Assembly: GCA_903915315.1 (NCBI GenBank)
Contig: CAIWSO010000006.1
Coordinates: 1 to 11,795, forward strand
Length of the DNA stretch: 11,795 bases
Source of the DNA: an uncultured Spartobacteria bacterium
GTDB lineage: Bacteria > Verrucomicrobiota > Verrucomicrobiia > Chthoniobacterales > Terrimicrobiaceae
Direction: 5' to 3'
Part shown: in pieces, positions 4,709 to 11,795 of the stretch
Layout of the letters: each line of letters starts with the position of its first letter
Numbering within the stretch: position 1 is the first letter of the stretch
Notes under the pieces: model-generated
Told to the model about the DNA's origin: nothing
The model's input: the letters and a program-made list of their open reading frames with translations, nothing else
Databases searched by the model: none
Made by a program: the position numbers and the translations under genes

Positions 4709-6874
4709 TTAGACCTCGTGGGCATCAAGGAAACCTTCCAACTGGCGGATGCGGGTTGGATGGCGCATCTTGCGAAGGGCCTTGGCCTCAATTTGGCGAA
4801 TGCGCTCACGGGTGACTTTGAACTGGCGCCCCACTTCTTCCAGCGTACGGCTGTAGCCGTCCACCAAGCCGAAACGTTGCTCGAGCACTTGGCGCTCACG
4901 CTCGGTAAGGCTGTCGAGGACGTCTTTGATTTTATCCTTCAGCAAAACGATGGCAGCCATGTCCGCAGGATTGTCCGCCCCTTTGTCTTCGATGAAATCT
5001 CCGAAACTGGTGTCGTCGCTATCGCCCACCGGGGCTTGAAGCGAGATGGGTTGCTGGGCCATCTTCAGAACGGCCCGCACGCGCTCGACGGGAAGTTGGA
5101 TTTCGTCCGAGATTTCCTCTGGTGAAGGTTCGCGCCCGTATTCCTGAACGAGTTGTTTTTGGACTCGGATGAGCTTGTTGATCGTTTCGATCATGTGAAC
5201 CGGGATGCGAATCGTCCGGGCTTGGTCCGCAATCGAGCGAGTGATCGCCTGGCGAATCCACCATGTCGCATATGTCGAAAATTTGTATCCCCGGCGGTAT
5301 TCGAACTTCTCGACCGCCTTCATCAAACCCATGTTGCCCTCTTGAATCAGATCAAGGAATGAGAGTCCTCGGTTGGTGTATTTTTTTGCGATGGAAATCA
5401 CGAGACGCAGGTTGGCCTCCACCATTTCGGTCTTGGCTTTTAATGCGCGGCGATGCCAGAGCTTGAGTTGATCGTGGTTCGTGGTGAGCTCCTCGGGAGA
5501 AAGCCAGAAACGCTTCTGCAAGTCCTTCACCTCAGCGGAATGCTGGCGGCGCAATTTTGGACTAGGATCCTTCGCGTGCTTGGCAAGCTCCTTCTGGATA
5601 TTTTGCAGTGCACGATGGTTGTCGTCCACCAACTGCACAAAATCCTCGATGATCTTTTGTTTGTAGAAAAATTTGGGATAAAGCTTCTGAAGGGTCTGTA
5701 AGGAACGCTCAAACTTTTTGCGCTTCTCCACGACAGATCCCCCCCCCTGAATGATGTCAGCGTAAATCCGGGAAACGGCATCCGTCTGACGCTTCACCTG
5801 CTGACAAAGGCGCGGAAGCAACTTCATATACCTCTCCCGGCTCTCGATTTTTTTGTCGAGAATGACCCTATCAAAACGCTCGCGCTGGTCCATGAGCTTC
5901 TGGGCGAGATCGATGTGGGCACGAGCCACGAAACCAAATCCGTAGAGCAACTCCTGAACTTTTAGCTCGGCATCCTCGATGCGCTTGGAGATTTCCACCT
6001 CCTGCTCACGGGTCAGAAGCGGAACTTGCCCCATCTGTTTGAGATACATGCGAACCGGATCGTCAAGAATGTCCAGCTTGGAGTCGGCTTTTTCTTCTTT
6101 TTCTTCCTCCTCCTCGTTGTCTTTCCGAACCTCCTTGACTCGATCCACATCCGAAGAATCAATGATCTCAATCTCGACTCCCCGAAGCTGGGTGATGATG
6201 GCATCAATGTGGTCGGGGTTGCTTACCCCTTCTGGAAGATGCTCATCCAGATCTTCAAAAGTGACATAACCTTGCTCTTTGGCGAGCTTGATCAACTCAC
6301 GGACCTTGTCCTGAATGAGCTTGGGAATATCAAGTGGCCCAGTCGAGGGAGCGGCGAAAAGCAAAGCCTTCGCAGCCTTGGTTTCCTTAGCGAGTTGCTT
6401 GCTGGTGAGAGCAGGTTTTTTGTTGAAAGAGGGCTCTTCAGGAAGCTTGCCAACTTTATTGGGAGACTTGGCAGGGGCTTTCGATGCAGGCTTGGCAGCG
6501 GCTTTCGGCGCGGGCTTGGCGGCGACTTTCGACGCAGGCTTGGCAGCGGCTTTCGACGCAGGCTTGGCAGCGGCTTTCGGCGTAGGCTTGGCGGCGACTT
6601 TCGACGCAGGCTTGGCAGCGACTTTCGATGCAGGCTTGGCGGCAGCTTTCGGCGTAGGCTTTTTGGTTGCTGGAAGAGGTTTCTTGGCTACAGGCTTGGC
6701 CTGCGACCTTGATGGAAGCGGTTTCTTGGCAACAACCTTTGATGCAGGCTTAACCGGCTTTTTAGGTTTCGCTTTTGCCCCTGTCGGCTTGGAAGCCTTA
6801 GTGGGCAGAGTTTGAGATTTGGATTTGGGTGCCAAGCGGGATTGGCTCTTCGAAGAGGTGTTTTTAGTTTTCAA
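4709..6874 (-). CDS. rpoD: RNA polymerase primary sigma factor (sigma-70) with Lys/Ala/Pro-rich N-terminal extension
   Basis: This 721-residue housekeeping sigma factor directs RNA polymerase to -35/-10 promoters. Residues 1-145 are a basic, low-complexity tail rich in Lys, Ala, Pro and Ser with an 8-residue repeat. Region 1.1 spans about 186-240, followed by an acidic run (254-261). Region 1.2 is DDPVRMYLKQMG (271-282). A long non-conserved region covers about 310-480. Region 2 is at 484-560 with NLRLVISIAKKYTNRG, DLIQEGNMGLMKAV and YKFSTYATWWIRQAI. Region 3 follows, and region 4 (about 645-715) ends in the helix-turn-helix TLEEVGRQFKVTRERIRQIE. The N-terminal tail contains no Met or Val start codon, so the TTG at 6872-6874 is the likely start, 21 bp after the dnaG stop and in the same frame. 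Close spacing supports dnaG-rpoD co-transcription. Actinobacterial primary sigmas also carry basic Ala/Lys-rich tails, so the feature has parallels. Confidence 0.97.
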   Translation of the reverse strand: MKTKNTSSKSQSRLAPKSKSQTLPTKASKPTGAKAKPKKPVKPASKVVAKKPLPSRSQAKPVAKKPLPATKKPTPKAAAKPASKVAAKPASKVAAKPTPKAAAKPASKAAAKPASKVAAKPAPKAAAKPASKAPAKSPNKVGKLPEEPSFNKKPALTSKQLAKETKAAKALLFAAPSTGPLDIPKLIQDKVRELIKLAKEQGYVTFEDLDEHLPEGVSNPDHIDAIITQLRGVEIEIIDSSDVDRVKEVRKDNEEEEEKEEKADSKLDILDDPVRMYLKQMGQVPLLTREQEVEISKRIEDAELKVQELLYGFGFVARAHIDLAQKLMDQRERFDRVILDKKIESRERYMKLLPRLCQQVKRQTDAVSRIYADIIQGGGSVVEKRKKFERSLQTLQKLYPKFFYKQKIIEDFVQLVDDNHRALQNIQKELAKHAKDPSPKLRRQHSAEVKDLQKRFWLSPEELTTNHDQLKLWHRRALKAKTEMVEANLRLVISIAKKYTNRGLSFLDLIQEGNMGLMKAVEKFEYRRGYKFSTYATWWIRQAITRSIADQARTIRIPVHMIETINKLIRVQKQLVQEYGREPSPEEISDEIQLPVERVRAVLKMAQQPISLQAPVGDSDDTSFGDFIEDKGADNPADMAAIVLLKDKIKDVLDSLTERERQVLEQRFGLVDGYSRTLEEVGRQFKVTRERIRQIEAKALRKMRHPTRIRQLEGFLDAHEV
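5739..5747. repeat. Nine-base homopolymer (C on plus, G in the rpoD sense strand)
   Basis: Nine consecutive C's on the plus strand give G9 in the rpoD reading direction, encoding Gly-Gly-Gly in the IIQGGGSVVEK stretch of the non-conserved region (residues about 377-379). The frame is intact on both sides. A one-base slip would truncate sigma-70 before region 2, so the tract is a notable mutational weak point in an essential gene, and also a place where sequencing errors are common. Confidence 0.9.
6480..6661. repeat. 24-bp tandem repeat in rpoD with 72-bp higher-order period
   Basis: Seven full 24-bp units begin at 6480, 6504, 6528, 6552, 6576, 6600 and 6624, followed by a 14-base partial unit from 6648. 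All share the core GGCTTGGC or a close variant, and the units at 6528 and 6552 are identical. Each encodes 8 residues of the form KPASKxAA. A Pro-Lys variant (P-x-P-K instead of P-x-S-K) recurs at the units starting 6504, 6576 and 6648, exactly 72 bp apart. This shows a three-unit higher-order repeat and growth by duplication of 72-bp blocks. Every unit length is a multiple of three, so changes in copy number keep frame. Confidence 0.93.
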
Positions 6875-6895
6875 GCTGCTTTCAATTAGGCCAGT

Positions 6896-8683
6896 TCAAA
6901 AGGGCCGCTGAACATCTGCCACGCGGATTTTAAGGTCAAGTATTTGTTTTTGAATTTTTTCCCGTTCAGTCACTGAAACGGATGGATCGATGAGTTGACT
7001 TTTGAGTCCTTCCATCTTTTGGGTGAATTGCTGGATCAGAAGACCCTGCCATGTCAGTTTCGCCCGCTCAAGCGGAGCGGGCATCGGACGACGTGTGTCG
7101 AGCGATGAAAGCGTGCGCTCTTCTGCTGCGGTGAGAGTCGAAAGAAGTGCCGTCGGCAGAGTGGTGCTGCCACTCTCGAATTCGGCCTGCGTGAGTTTAT
7201 CCACCAAGGCGCCGCCGGGCTCGAATGCAACGGCAGGCGCTTGCGTTCGGAGCCACTCTCGCACCTCCGAACTCGCCAAGGCGATCTGGCAAAGCATATG
7301 CATTCCGGCCGAAAGCGTGATTTTTTCCACCGGCTCAGCAAGCGGAATCACACCCCGCTCGTTTCCGGAGTCTGGGCTGGGGGCCTTCATGGCGGATCGA
7401 ATGACCGCTTGGGGCAACGAGAGCCTTGAGCAAATACGGCCAAGGATCGACTCGCGAAGAACCGCATCCTGAACCAACGCAAGCGGCGGAGCAATGCGGC
7501 CAACAAGTTTGGATTTTCCGGCAGGGGTATTCAACTCCCCGCTCAGAATCGCTTCCTCCAGACTATGGTCAAAGTAATCAGCCGCGGCACCAACCAATGC
7601 CAAAAAAGCATCGGGCCCATTCCGCCTAATAAGAGAATCGGGATCCTCTCCAGCGGGAAGAACAACCACTTTAACACTCAACCCCTGCGAAAGAAGTGAT
7701 GGCAATGAGCTCGAAGTGGCTTTTTTTCCGGCCTTGTCCGAGTCGAAACAAAGAAGCACCGTTTCCACATAACGCCTCAATAGTCGCGCCTGATCTGACG
7801 TGAAAGCTGTGCCCTGTGGAGCGATCACATGCCGAATCCCTGCCTCGTAGGCCGAGATGAGATCCAACTGACCTTCACAAACGATAGCGGTGTTTTTTTC
7901 AATGAGATCGCGCTTCGATTTATCTAGGCCATAGAGGACCTTGCCTTTTGTAAAAAGAGGCGTCTCTGGCGAGTTTACATATTTGGCCGATTTGGGATCC
8001 GACTCCAACGTGCGTCCACTGAATGCGATAACCTCACCATAATCATTACAGATGGGGAACATGACGCGATGGCGGAATCGGCTGTAGATTCTTTCTCCAG
8101 GCTTGTCCTCCTTCGAGGAAGCCAGCCCACTGAGGATAATCTCCCCGTCCGTGAAACGGCATCCGCGAAGATGCTCCAGCAAAGCGTCCCAAGAATCCGG
8201 AGCGTAGCCGAGTTGCCAAGACTTGGCGACCTCGGAGGTGATGCCACGCGACTTCAAATAAGCTCGCGCTTCGGAGCCAGCGGGGGATTTCACCAAAGCC
8301 TTGTGGAACCAAGAGGCTGCCTCCGCGTGTATCGCGAGAAGACGCTGGCGCTGACCCTGCTTTTGTCCGTCCTCGGCTGAAGCAGCATCTTCCAAGATTG
8401 GGATTCCCGCACGCTGGGCTAGCCTGCGCACAGCCGAGGGAAAGTCCACATGCTCGTAGTCCATCACAAAACGGAGAACTCCGCCGCCAGCTCCACAGCC
8501 GAAGCAATGAAAGGATTGACGTGCGGGATTGACGTGAAAAGAGGGGGTCTTCTCCTGATGGAATGGACAAACAGCCCTAAAGCTCGTTCCTGCGCGCTTG
8601 AGCGGGAAATACGATCCGATCAAGTCAACGATATCGCTGGCCTCGGTTACGCGCTGGATAGTTTCTTCGGAGATGAGTCCCAC
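6896..8683 (-). CDS. dnaG: DNA primase
   Basis: DnaG makes RNA primers for replication in complex with the DnaB helicase. From GTG 8681-8683 the product has 595 residues. The CHC2 zinc ribbon is CPFHQEKTPSF...FHCFGCG with ligands Cys39, His42, Cys60 and Cys63; E. coli uses 40, 43, 61 and 64. The RNA polymerase core/TOPRIM domain has EGQLDLI (Glu about 270) and CFDSDKAG (Asp about 314 and 316), again close to E. coli positions. EGQLDLI replaces the commoner EGYMDVI. The C-terminal helicase-interaction region (about 430 on) is poorly conserved, as usual. A longer reading from ATG 8732-8734 adds 17 residues but abuts the divergent nfeD ATG and shifts the zinc ligands away from family positions, so the GTG is preferred. 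Neither start has a convincing Shine-Dalgarno sequence. rpoD follows 21 bp downstream; rpsU is not adjacent. Confidence 0.96.
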   Translation of the reverse strand: MGLISEETIQRVTEASDIVDLIGSYFPLKRAGTSFRAVCPFHQEKTPSFHVNPARQSFHCFGCGAGGGVLRFVMDYEHVDFPSAVRRLAQRAGIPILEDAASAEDGQKQGQRQRLLAIHAEAASWFHKALVKSPAGSEARAYLKSRGITSEVAKSWQLGYAPDSWDALLEHLRGCRFTDGEIILSGLASSKEDKPGERIYSRFRHRVMFPICNDYGEVIAFSGRTLESDPKSAKYVNSPETPLFTKGKVLYGLDKSKRDLIEKNTAIVCEGQLDLISAYEAGIRHVIAPQGTAFTSDQARLLRRYVETVLLCFDSDKAGKKATSSSLPSLLSQGLSVKVVVLPAGEDPDSLIRRNGPDAFLALVGAAADYFDHSLEEAILSGELNTPAGKSKLVGRIAPPLALVQDAVLRESILGRICSRLSLPQAVIRSAMKAPSPDSGNERGVIPLAEPVEKITLSAGMHMLCQIALASSEVREWLRTQAPAVAFEPGGALVDKLTQAEFESGSTTLPTALLSTLTAAEERTLSSLDTRRPMPAPLERAKLTWQGLLIQQFTQKMEGLKSQLIDPSVSVTEREKIQKQILDLKIRVADVQRPF

Positions 8684-8734
8684 AGATTCAAAATACCTTG
8701 CGACGGGCCCATGCGCGAGTGAGATTTCAGACAT

Positions 8735-10132
8735 ATGAAAGGCGCGCTTCTTTTTCTTCTTCTGGCACTATCCTTGCCAAACTCATTTGCAACTGAGAAG
8801 CCCATGCAGAATGGCTCCATTGTCGTTCTGCCAGTCAGCGGCCCAGTCAGCGAGGTACAATTTTTCTTTCTTCGACGGGTTCTCAAGAATGCCGAATCTG
8901 CTGATGCAGCTGCCCTGATTTTGGATATGGACACTCCGGGAGGAGACCTCAAATCAACGGAAAAAATCGTTCAAATGCTCGGGAAAAGTCCAATTCCCAC
9001 GTACACTTATGTGAACTCAAATGCAGGGTCTGCGGGCGCACTCATCGCGCTGGGAACAAAAAAAATCTTTATGTCGCCCGTGAGCGCGATCGGAGCTGCC
9101 GCACCAGTGGCGGGATCCGGACAGGAAATACCGGAAACAATGAATGCCAAAATCGTTTCATATTACTCCGGCTACTTCCGCAGCGTGGCACAAAAAAACG
9201 GCTACCATGCCGAACTCGTGGACGGATTCATGAATCTCGATAAGGAAGTCAAAATCGGCGATCAAATCATCAATCCCAAAGGCTCCCTTCTAACTCTGAG
9301 CGCGCAGGAAGCAACAAGACCTATCAGCGGCCGCTCACTGCTGGCCAGCGGTATCGCAACAGACATCGCCGATGTGGTGAAGCAGTGTGGCCTTCCTGTG
9401 GACAAGTTGGTTTTGACCAAGCCATCCGGGTTCGAAAATCTAGCCCAGTGGATCACCCTCCTCGCCCCTTTCCTACTGCTCGGCGGTGTGCTTGGAGCCT
9501 ACTTGGAATTGAAGGCCCCCGGATTCGGTGTGCCAGGGATCATCTCCGCCATCTGCTTTTTGCTCTTTTTTGGTGGACACTACATCGCCGGCCTCACCGG
9601 ATTTGAAATGCTCGCGCTCTTTGCTCTCGGAGTGGTTTTTATCGCTTTGGAATTGATTTTCTTCCCAGGCATTTTCGTGGTCGCACTCAGCGGAGCCGCA
9701 ATGATACTGACCTCTCTGTTCCTTGCCATGGCTGACTTCTACCCAGCTCAACCCATCACATTCTCCTATGATTTTTTTCTAACTCCGATGTTGAATCTCA
9801 GCATCACGATTTTGCTGGCCTGCATTTTCATTGGACTTGCTTCCCGCTACTTGCCCGCGCTCCCTCTTTTTCGAAACCTCTCCCTGTCTTCAAATCTGGC
9901 TCCAGGCCCCTCACTCACGAACACGATCTCGAACACAGGCACGGCATCATCCCTATTTGCAGGCAATGAAGGCATCGCCATCTCGCCGCTGCACCCAACC
10001 GGACGCGCCCAAATCGGCCAAGAGCACTTCGACGTCCTGACAGAAGGAGAATTCATTGCTGCAGGCACTCCGATCCAGATTCTAAAAATCATGGATCAAA
10101 AGATCATTGTGGGCCCCAGAATCCAGACCTAG
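8735..10132 (+). CDS. nfeD: NfeD-family membrane-bound ClpP-class serine protease
   Basis: This 465-residue product has a Sec signal peptide at about 1-19 (MKGALLFLLLALSLPNSFAT). A ClpP-class protease domain follows (about 28-230) with DMDTPGG (65-70), NSNAGSAGALIALG (94-107) and SPVSAIGAAAPV (114-125). By comparison with archaeal PH1510, Ser99 is the likely nucleophile and Lys139, 40 residues later, the likely general base. About five TM helices follow (roughly 238-257, 263-284, 288-310, 311-332, 351-371). A C-terminal soluble OB-fold NfeD domain spans about 408-463 (GIAISPLHPTGRAQI...). This is the full-length protease form, not the short one. The protease faces the periplasm. In this family the usual partner is an SPFH/flotillin-like protein (FloA/YqfA or stomatin), cleaved or organised in the membrane; none is seen here. 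The signal peptide supports ATG 8735 as the start. Confidence 0.93.
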   Translation: MKGALLFLLLALSLPNSFATEKPMQNGSIVVLPVSGPVSEVQFFFLRRVLKNAESADAAALILDMDTPGGDLKSTEKIVQMLGKSPIPTYTYVNSNAGSAGALIALGTKKIFMSPVSAIGAAAPVAGSGQEIPETMNAKIVSYYSGYFRSVAQKNGYHAELVDGFMNLDKEVKIGDQIINPKGSLLTLSAQEATRPISGRSLLASGIATDIADVVKQCGLPVDKLVLTKPSGFENLAQWITLLAPFLLLGGVLGAYLELKAPGFGVPGIISAICFLLFFGGHYIAGLTGFEMLALFALGVVFIALELIFFPGIFVVALSGAAMILTSLFLAMADFYPAQPITFSYDFFLTPMLNLSITILLACIFIGLASRYLPALPLFRNLSLSSNLAPGPSLTNTISNTGTASSLFAGNEGIAISPLHPTGRAQIGQEHFDVLTEGEFIAAGTPIQILKIMDQKIIVGPRIQT

Positions 10133-10242
10133 CCTTGCCCTCCCTCAGCTCGCACCGAACTAAAACACCACCTGCCGGGGATTCTTTTATTGCGAATCGA
10201 GCCCGTTGCAGGCATCGGTGTGTGATTGTTTCTTTGTTAAAT

Positions 10243-11795
10243 ATGTTCTCCCACGCAAAACTTCTCTCCGTTTTTTGGATCCTCACCTTCCTGCCATGCA
10301 CTTTCCTGATCGCACAATCCACTGATGCCAAATCTCCAGCGAAACTGGAACCAGGCTTCACCATTCTTGCCGATCTCGCCGGTAGCCCGCTTCTCATGGA
10401 AAAAGAAGGGGACACACCTCGTCCACTTCAAAAGGGAGAAAAGATTCCTGCCAACTCAACCATCCTCACCGGAACAGACGGCCGAGTTGACTTGGCCATG
10501 TCGAATGGCGCATTGATTCAGGTCTTGGATCGTTCCAAGCTGACTATTGGGGAGTTTCTTCAAGATTCGTGTCATTTTGCGGTTAGCGAAGGCACGATCT
10601 TCCTCACACAAGAAGTCCAGAACGACCCCAATAAAACTCCCTCCGCCCCATTCGTCGATCCCACAACCGAGGGCTGGAACAAACTTCCCACGGAACCCGC
10701 GATATCCAAATGCCAGCTTCTCCTTAGCGAGGGCACGATCGTCGGTAGTTCGAAAAAGCCACGCTCAGGTTCAAAACTGGAAATCGTGACTCCTATTGGA
10801 ACAGCGGATATTATGGAGGTCGTGACTCCAAGTGAAGCTCCGGACAACCGAGGCTCCACTTGGCGAACCACGATAACACCAACAGAAAAGCCCCAAGAGT
10901 TTCGCGGCGTTATCCAAATCAGCAATGGGTCGATTTTTTTTACGAAACCCGACGGCACCGGGTCCGTCTCGATCGCGAGCGACTATAGTTTGCAGTTTAG
11001 CGCGAGGGTTTCTCCTCCGCGCAATGTGGTTTTTTACGCTCTTTCGGCCACGCCAATGAGCCGTGAAAGCATTCAGACATTGGTTTCCATGGTGAGCGAA
11101 GTCGAATCCAAGCAGATTTACTTTAAACACGCCCATGGCCCCAATGAGAAATTGCTGGTCTCGAAAAAGGAAACTGGTGCTCCAGAACTCAAAGAAACCG
11201 AATCCGTTTTACTGGAATCTCAAGCCACCGACCAAACTTCCGAGAGCCCAGTTACCGCAGCAACTCCAATCAACGAAGAAAAGCTCGCCGACAAGGACGC
11301 CTTGCAACCCCTAACAGATCCAACCTCCGATTCCGCTGAGGTGTCCAAATCCGTTGCCGAGCAGACACCTGCGCCGCTGCCCCCAACCACTCCAGCCCCC
11401 AAGCCCGAGCCAACCTCGTTGACTGAAGATCTCAATGCCCTTTCGCCACAAGCCCGCGAGATTGCGGATCTCGGCACCAAGCTTTACCAAGACAAACGTT
11501 TTTTCGATGCAGTGATCATTTTCCGCCGCGCGCTTAAAGTTGCTCCAGAAAACCTTTTTGTCATAGCCCACGTTGCGATCGCAAAAATCCAAGTCGGTAA
11601 GATAACCGATGCTCGAGTGGGACTGGAAAAAGTTCTTCTTAAGAAACCAAAGGACCTTTTGGTTCTCACGAACCTCGCCATTGTTTATTCAAGGTTGAAG
11701 GCCTACGACAAGGCGATAGCCACTCTCAAACAGATTCTTGAAATCGACCCTCAAAATGCGATCGCCCACCATGACATGGGAGTCGTCCTAGGAAA
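10243..11795 (+). CDS. Secreted FecR-like domain and TPR protein (runs off right edge)
   Basis: From ATG 10243 the frame is open for 517 codons to the window edge. Residues 1-26 form a Sec signal peptide (hydrophobic core LLSVFWILTFLPCTFLIA). A FecR-like region follows, with KGEKIPANSTILTGTDGRVD (64-83), LIQVLDRSKLTIGEF (91-105), and SEGTIVGSSKKPRSGSKLE (162-180) leading to IVTPIGTADI. These are the charged-threshold and G-x-V-G...TP-x-G patterns of FecR-like sheets in envelope proteins. Residues about 310-400 are a Pro/Ser/Thr/Glu-rich linker. TPR repeats start at about 403 (AREIADLGTKLYQDKRFFDA) and continue with 34-residue spacing (438, 472, 506). There is no TonB-dependent receptor or ECF sigma gene nearby, so classical iron signalling is not implied; a scaffold role in the periplasm is inferred. 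An in-frame GTG at 10222 is a weaker start. The gene lies 110 bp after nfeD. Confidence 0.83.
   Translation, partial: MFSHAKLLSVFWILTFLPCTFLIAQSTDAKSPAKLEPGFTILADLAGSPLLMEKEGDTPRPLQKGEKIPANSTILTGTDGRVDLAMSNGALIQVLDRSKLTIGEFLQDSCHFAVSEGTIFLTQEVQNDPNKTPSAPFVDPTTEGWNKLPTEPAISKCQLLLSEGTIVGSSKKPRSGSKLEIVTPIGTADIMEVVTPSEAPDNRGSTWRTTITPTEKPQEFRGVIQISNGSIFFTKPDGTGSVSIASDYSLQFSARVSPPRNVVFYALSATPMSRESIQTLVSMVSEVESKQIYFKHAHGPNEKLLVSKKETGAPELKETESVLLESQATDQTSESPVTAATPINEEKLADKDALQPLTDPTSDSAEVSKSVAEQTPAPLPPTTPAPKPEPTSLTEDLNALSPQAREIADLGTKLYQDKRFFDAVIIFRRALKVAPENLFVIAHVAIAKIQVGKITDARVGLEKVLLKKPKDLLVLTNLAIVYSRLKAYDKAIATLKQILEIDPQNAIAHHDMGVVLG

Noticed and set aside
6480..6661. CRISPR-like array
   Set aside because: The units are directly contiguous with no unique spacers, are in frame, and encode the sigma tail.
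6026..6815. Plus-strand frames opposite rpoD with Arg/Gly- or Ala/Gly-rich repeats
   Set aside because: They are the antisense reading of the rpoD Lys/Ala repeat. The low-complexity DNA keeps all frames open and there is no independent coding evidence.
6875..8734. Complete macromolecular synthesis operon (rpsU-dnaG-rpoD)
   Set aside because: Only dnaG and rpoD are adjacent. The gene upstream of dnaG is divergent nfeD, so rpsU is not part of this unit.
10133..10242. Terminator or promoter between nfeD and the FecR/TPR gene
   Set aside because: No stem followed by a T-run and no properly spaced -35/-10 pair could be identified. The gap is simply short noncoding DNA.
10104..11592. Several minus-strand frames of 64-128 codons at the right end
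   Set aside because: All lie antisense to the continuous plus-strand FecR/TPR frame, which has a signal peptide and domain motifs.

Overview
The window is an ordinary-looking chromosomal segment of moderate GC content, densely packed with housekeeping genes on both strands. No tRNA, rRNA, insertion sequence, phage gene or CRISPR array is visible. The best guess for the source is a member of the Verrucomicrobiota or a related PVC lineage. This is inferred from a primary sigma factor with a long Lys/Ala/Pro-rich N-terminus, a FecR-like plus TPR envelope protein, a small one-TM protein with a W-x-x-LG...SPFFARN motif, and a diverged DnaG C-terminus. No marker gene is present to prove it.

Layout from left to right: the 5' part of aroE (shikimate dehydrogenase, minus) runs off the left edge. 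It diverges from ade (adenine deaminase, plus). ade converges with guaA (GMP synthase, minus), so two purine-metabolism enzymes sit tail to tail with 16 bp between their stops. Directly upstream of guaA, on the same strand, is a 58-residue lipoprotein gene. Its start lies only 29 bp from the divergent start of aat (leucyl/phenylalanyl-tRNA-protein transferase, plus). The 3' end of aat overlaps by 30 bp the 3' end of a 115-residue one-TM protein gene on the minus strand.

That small gene is the last of a minus-strand cluster dnaG - rpoD - membrane protein. The cluster is the replication/transcription core of the classical macromolecular synthesis operon, without rpsU next to it. A terminator-like hairpin plus T-run lies inside the first part of the small membrane gene, so expression past rpoD may be attenuated. 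rpoD carries a 24-bp tandem repeat with a 72-bp higher-order period, and a run of nine G's.

dnaG diverges from nfeD, a ClpP-class membrane serine protease of the NfeD family. The first ATGs of the two genes are back to back in CATATG, but zinc-ligand spacing argues that dnaG really starts at a GTG 51 bp further in. nfeD is followed on the same strand by a large secreted FecR-like/TPR protein that runs off the right edge.

I see no convincing evidence of an undescribed defence, mobile or RNA system. The points most worth checking are the rpoD repeat and G-run, the hairpin inside the gene downstream of rpoD, the dnaG start, and the small lipoprotein in front of guaA.
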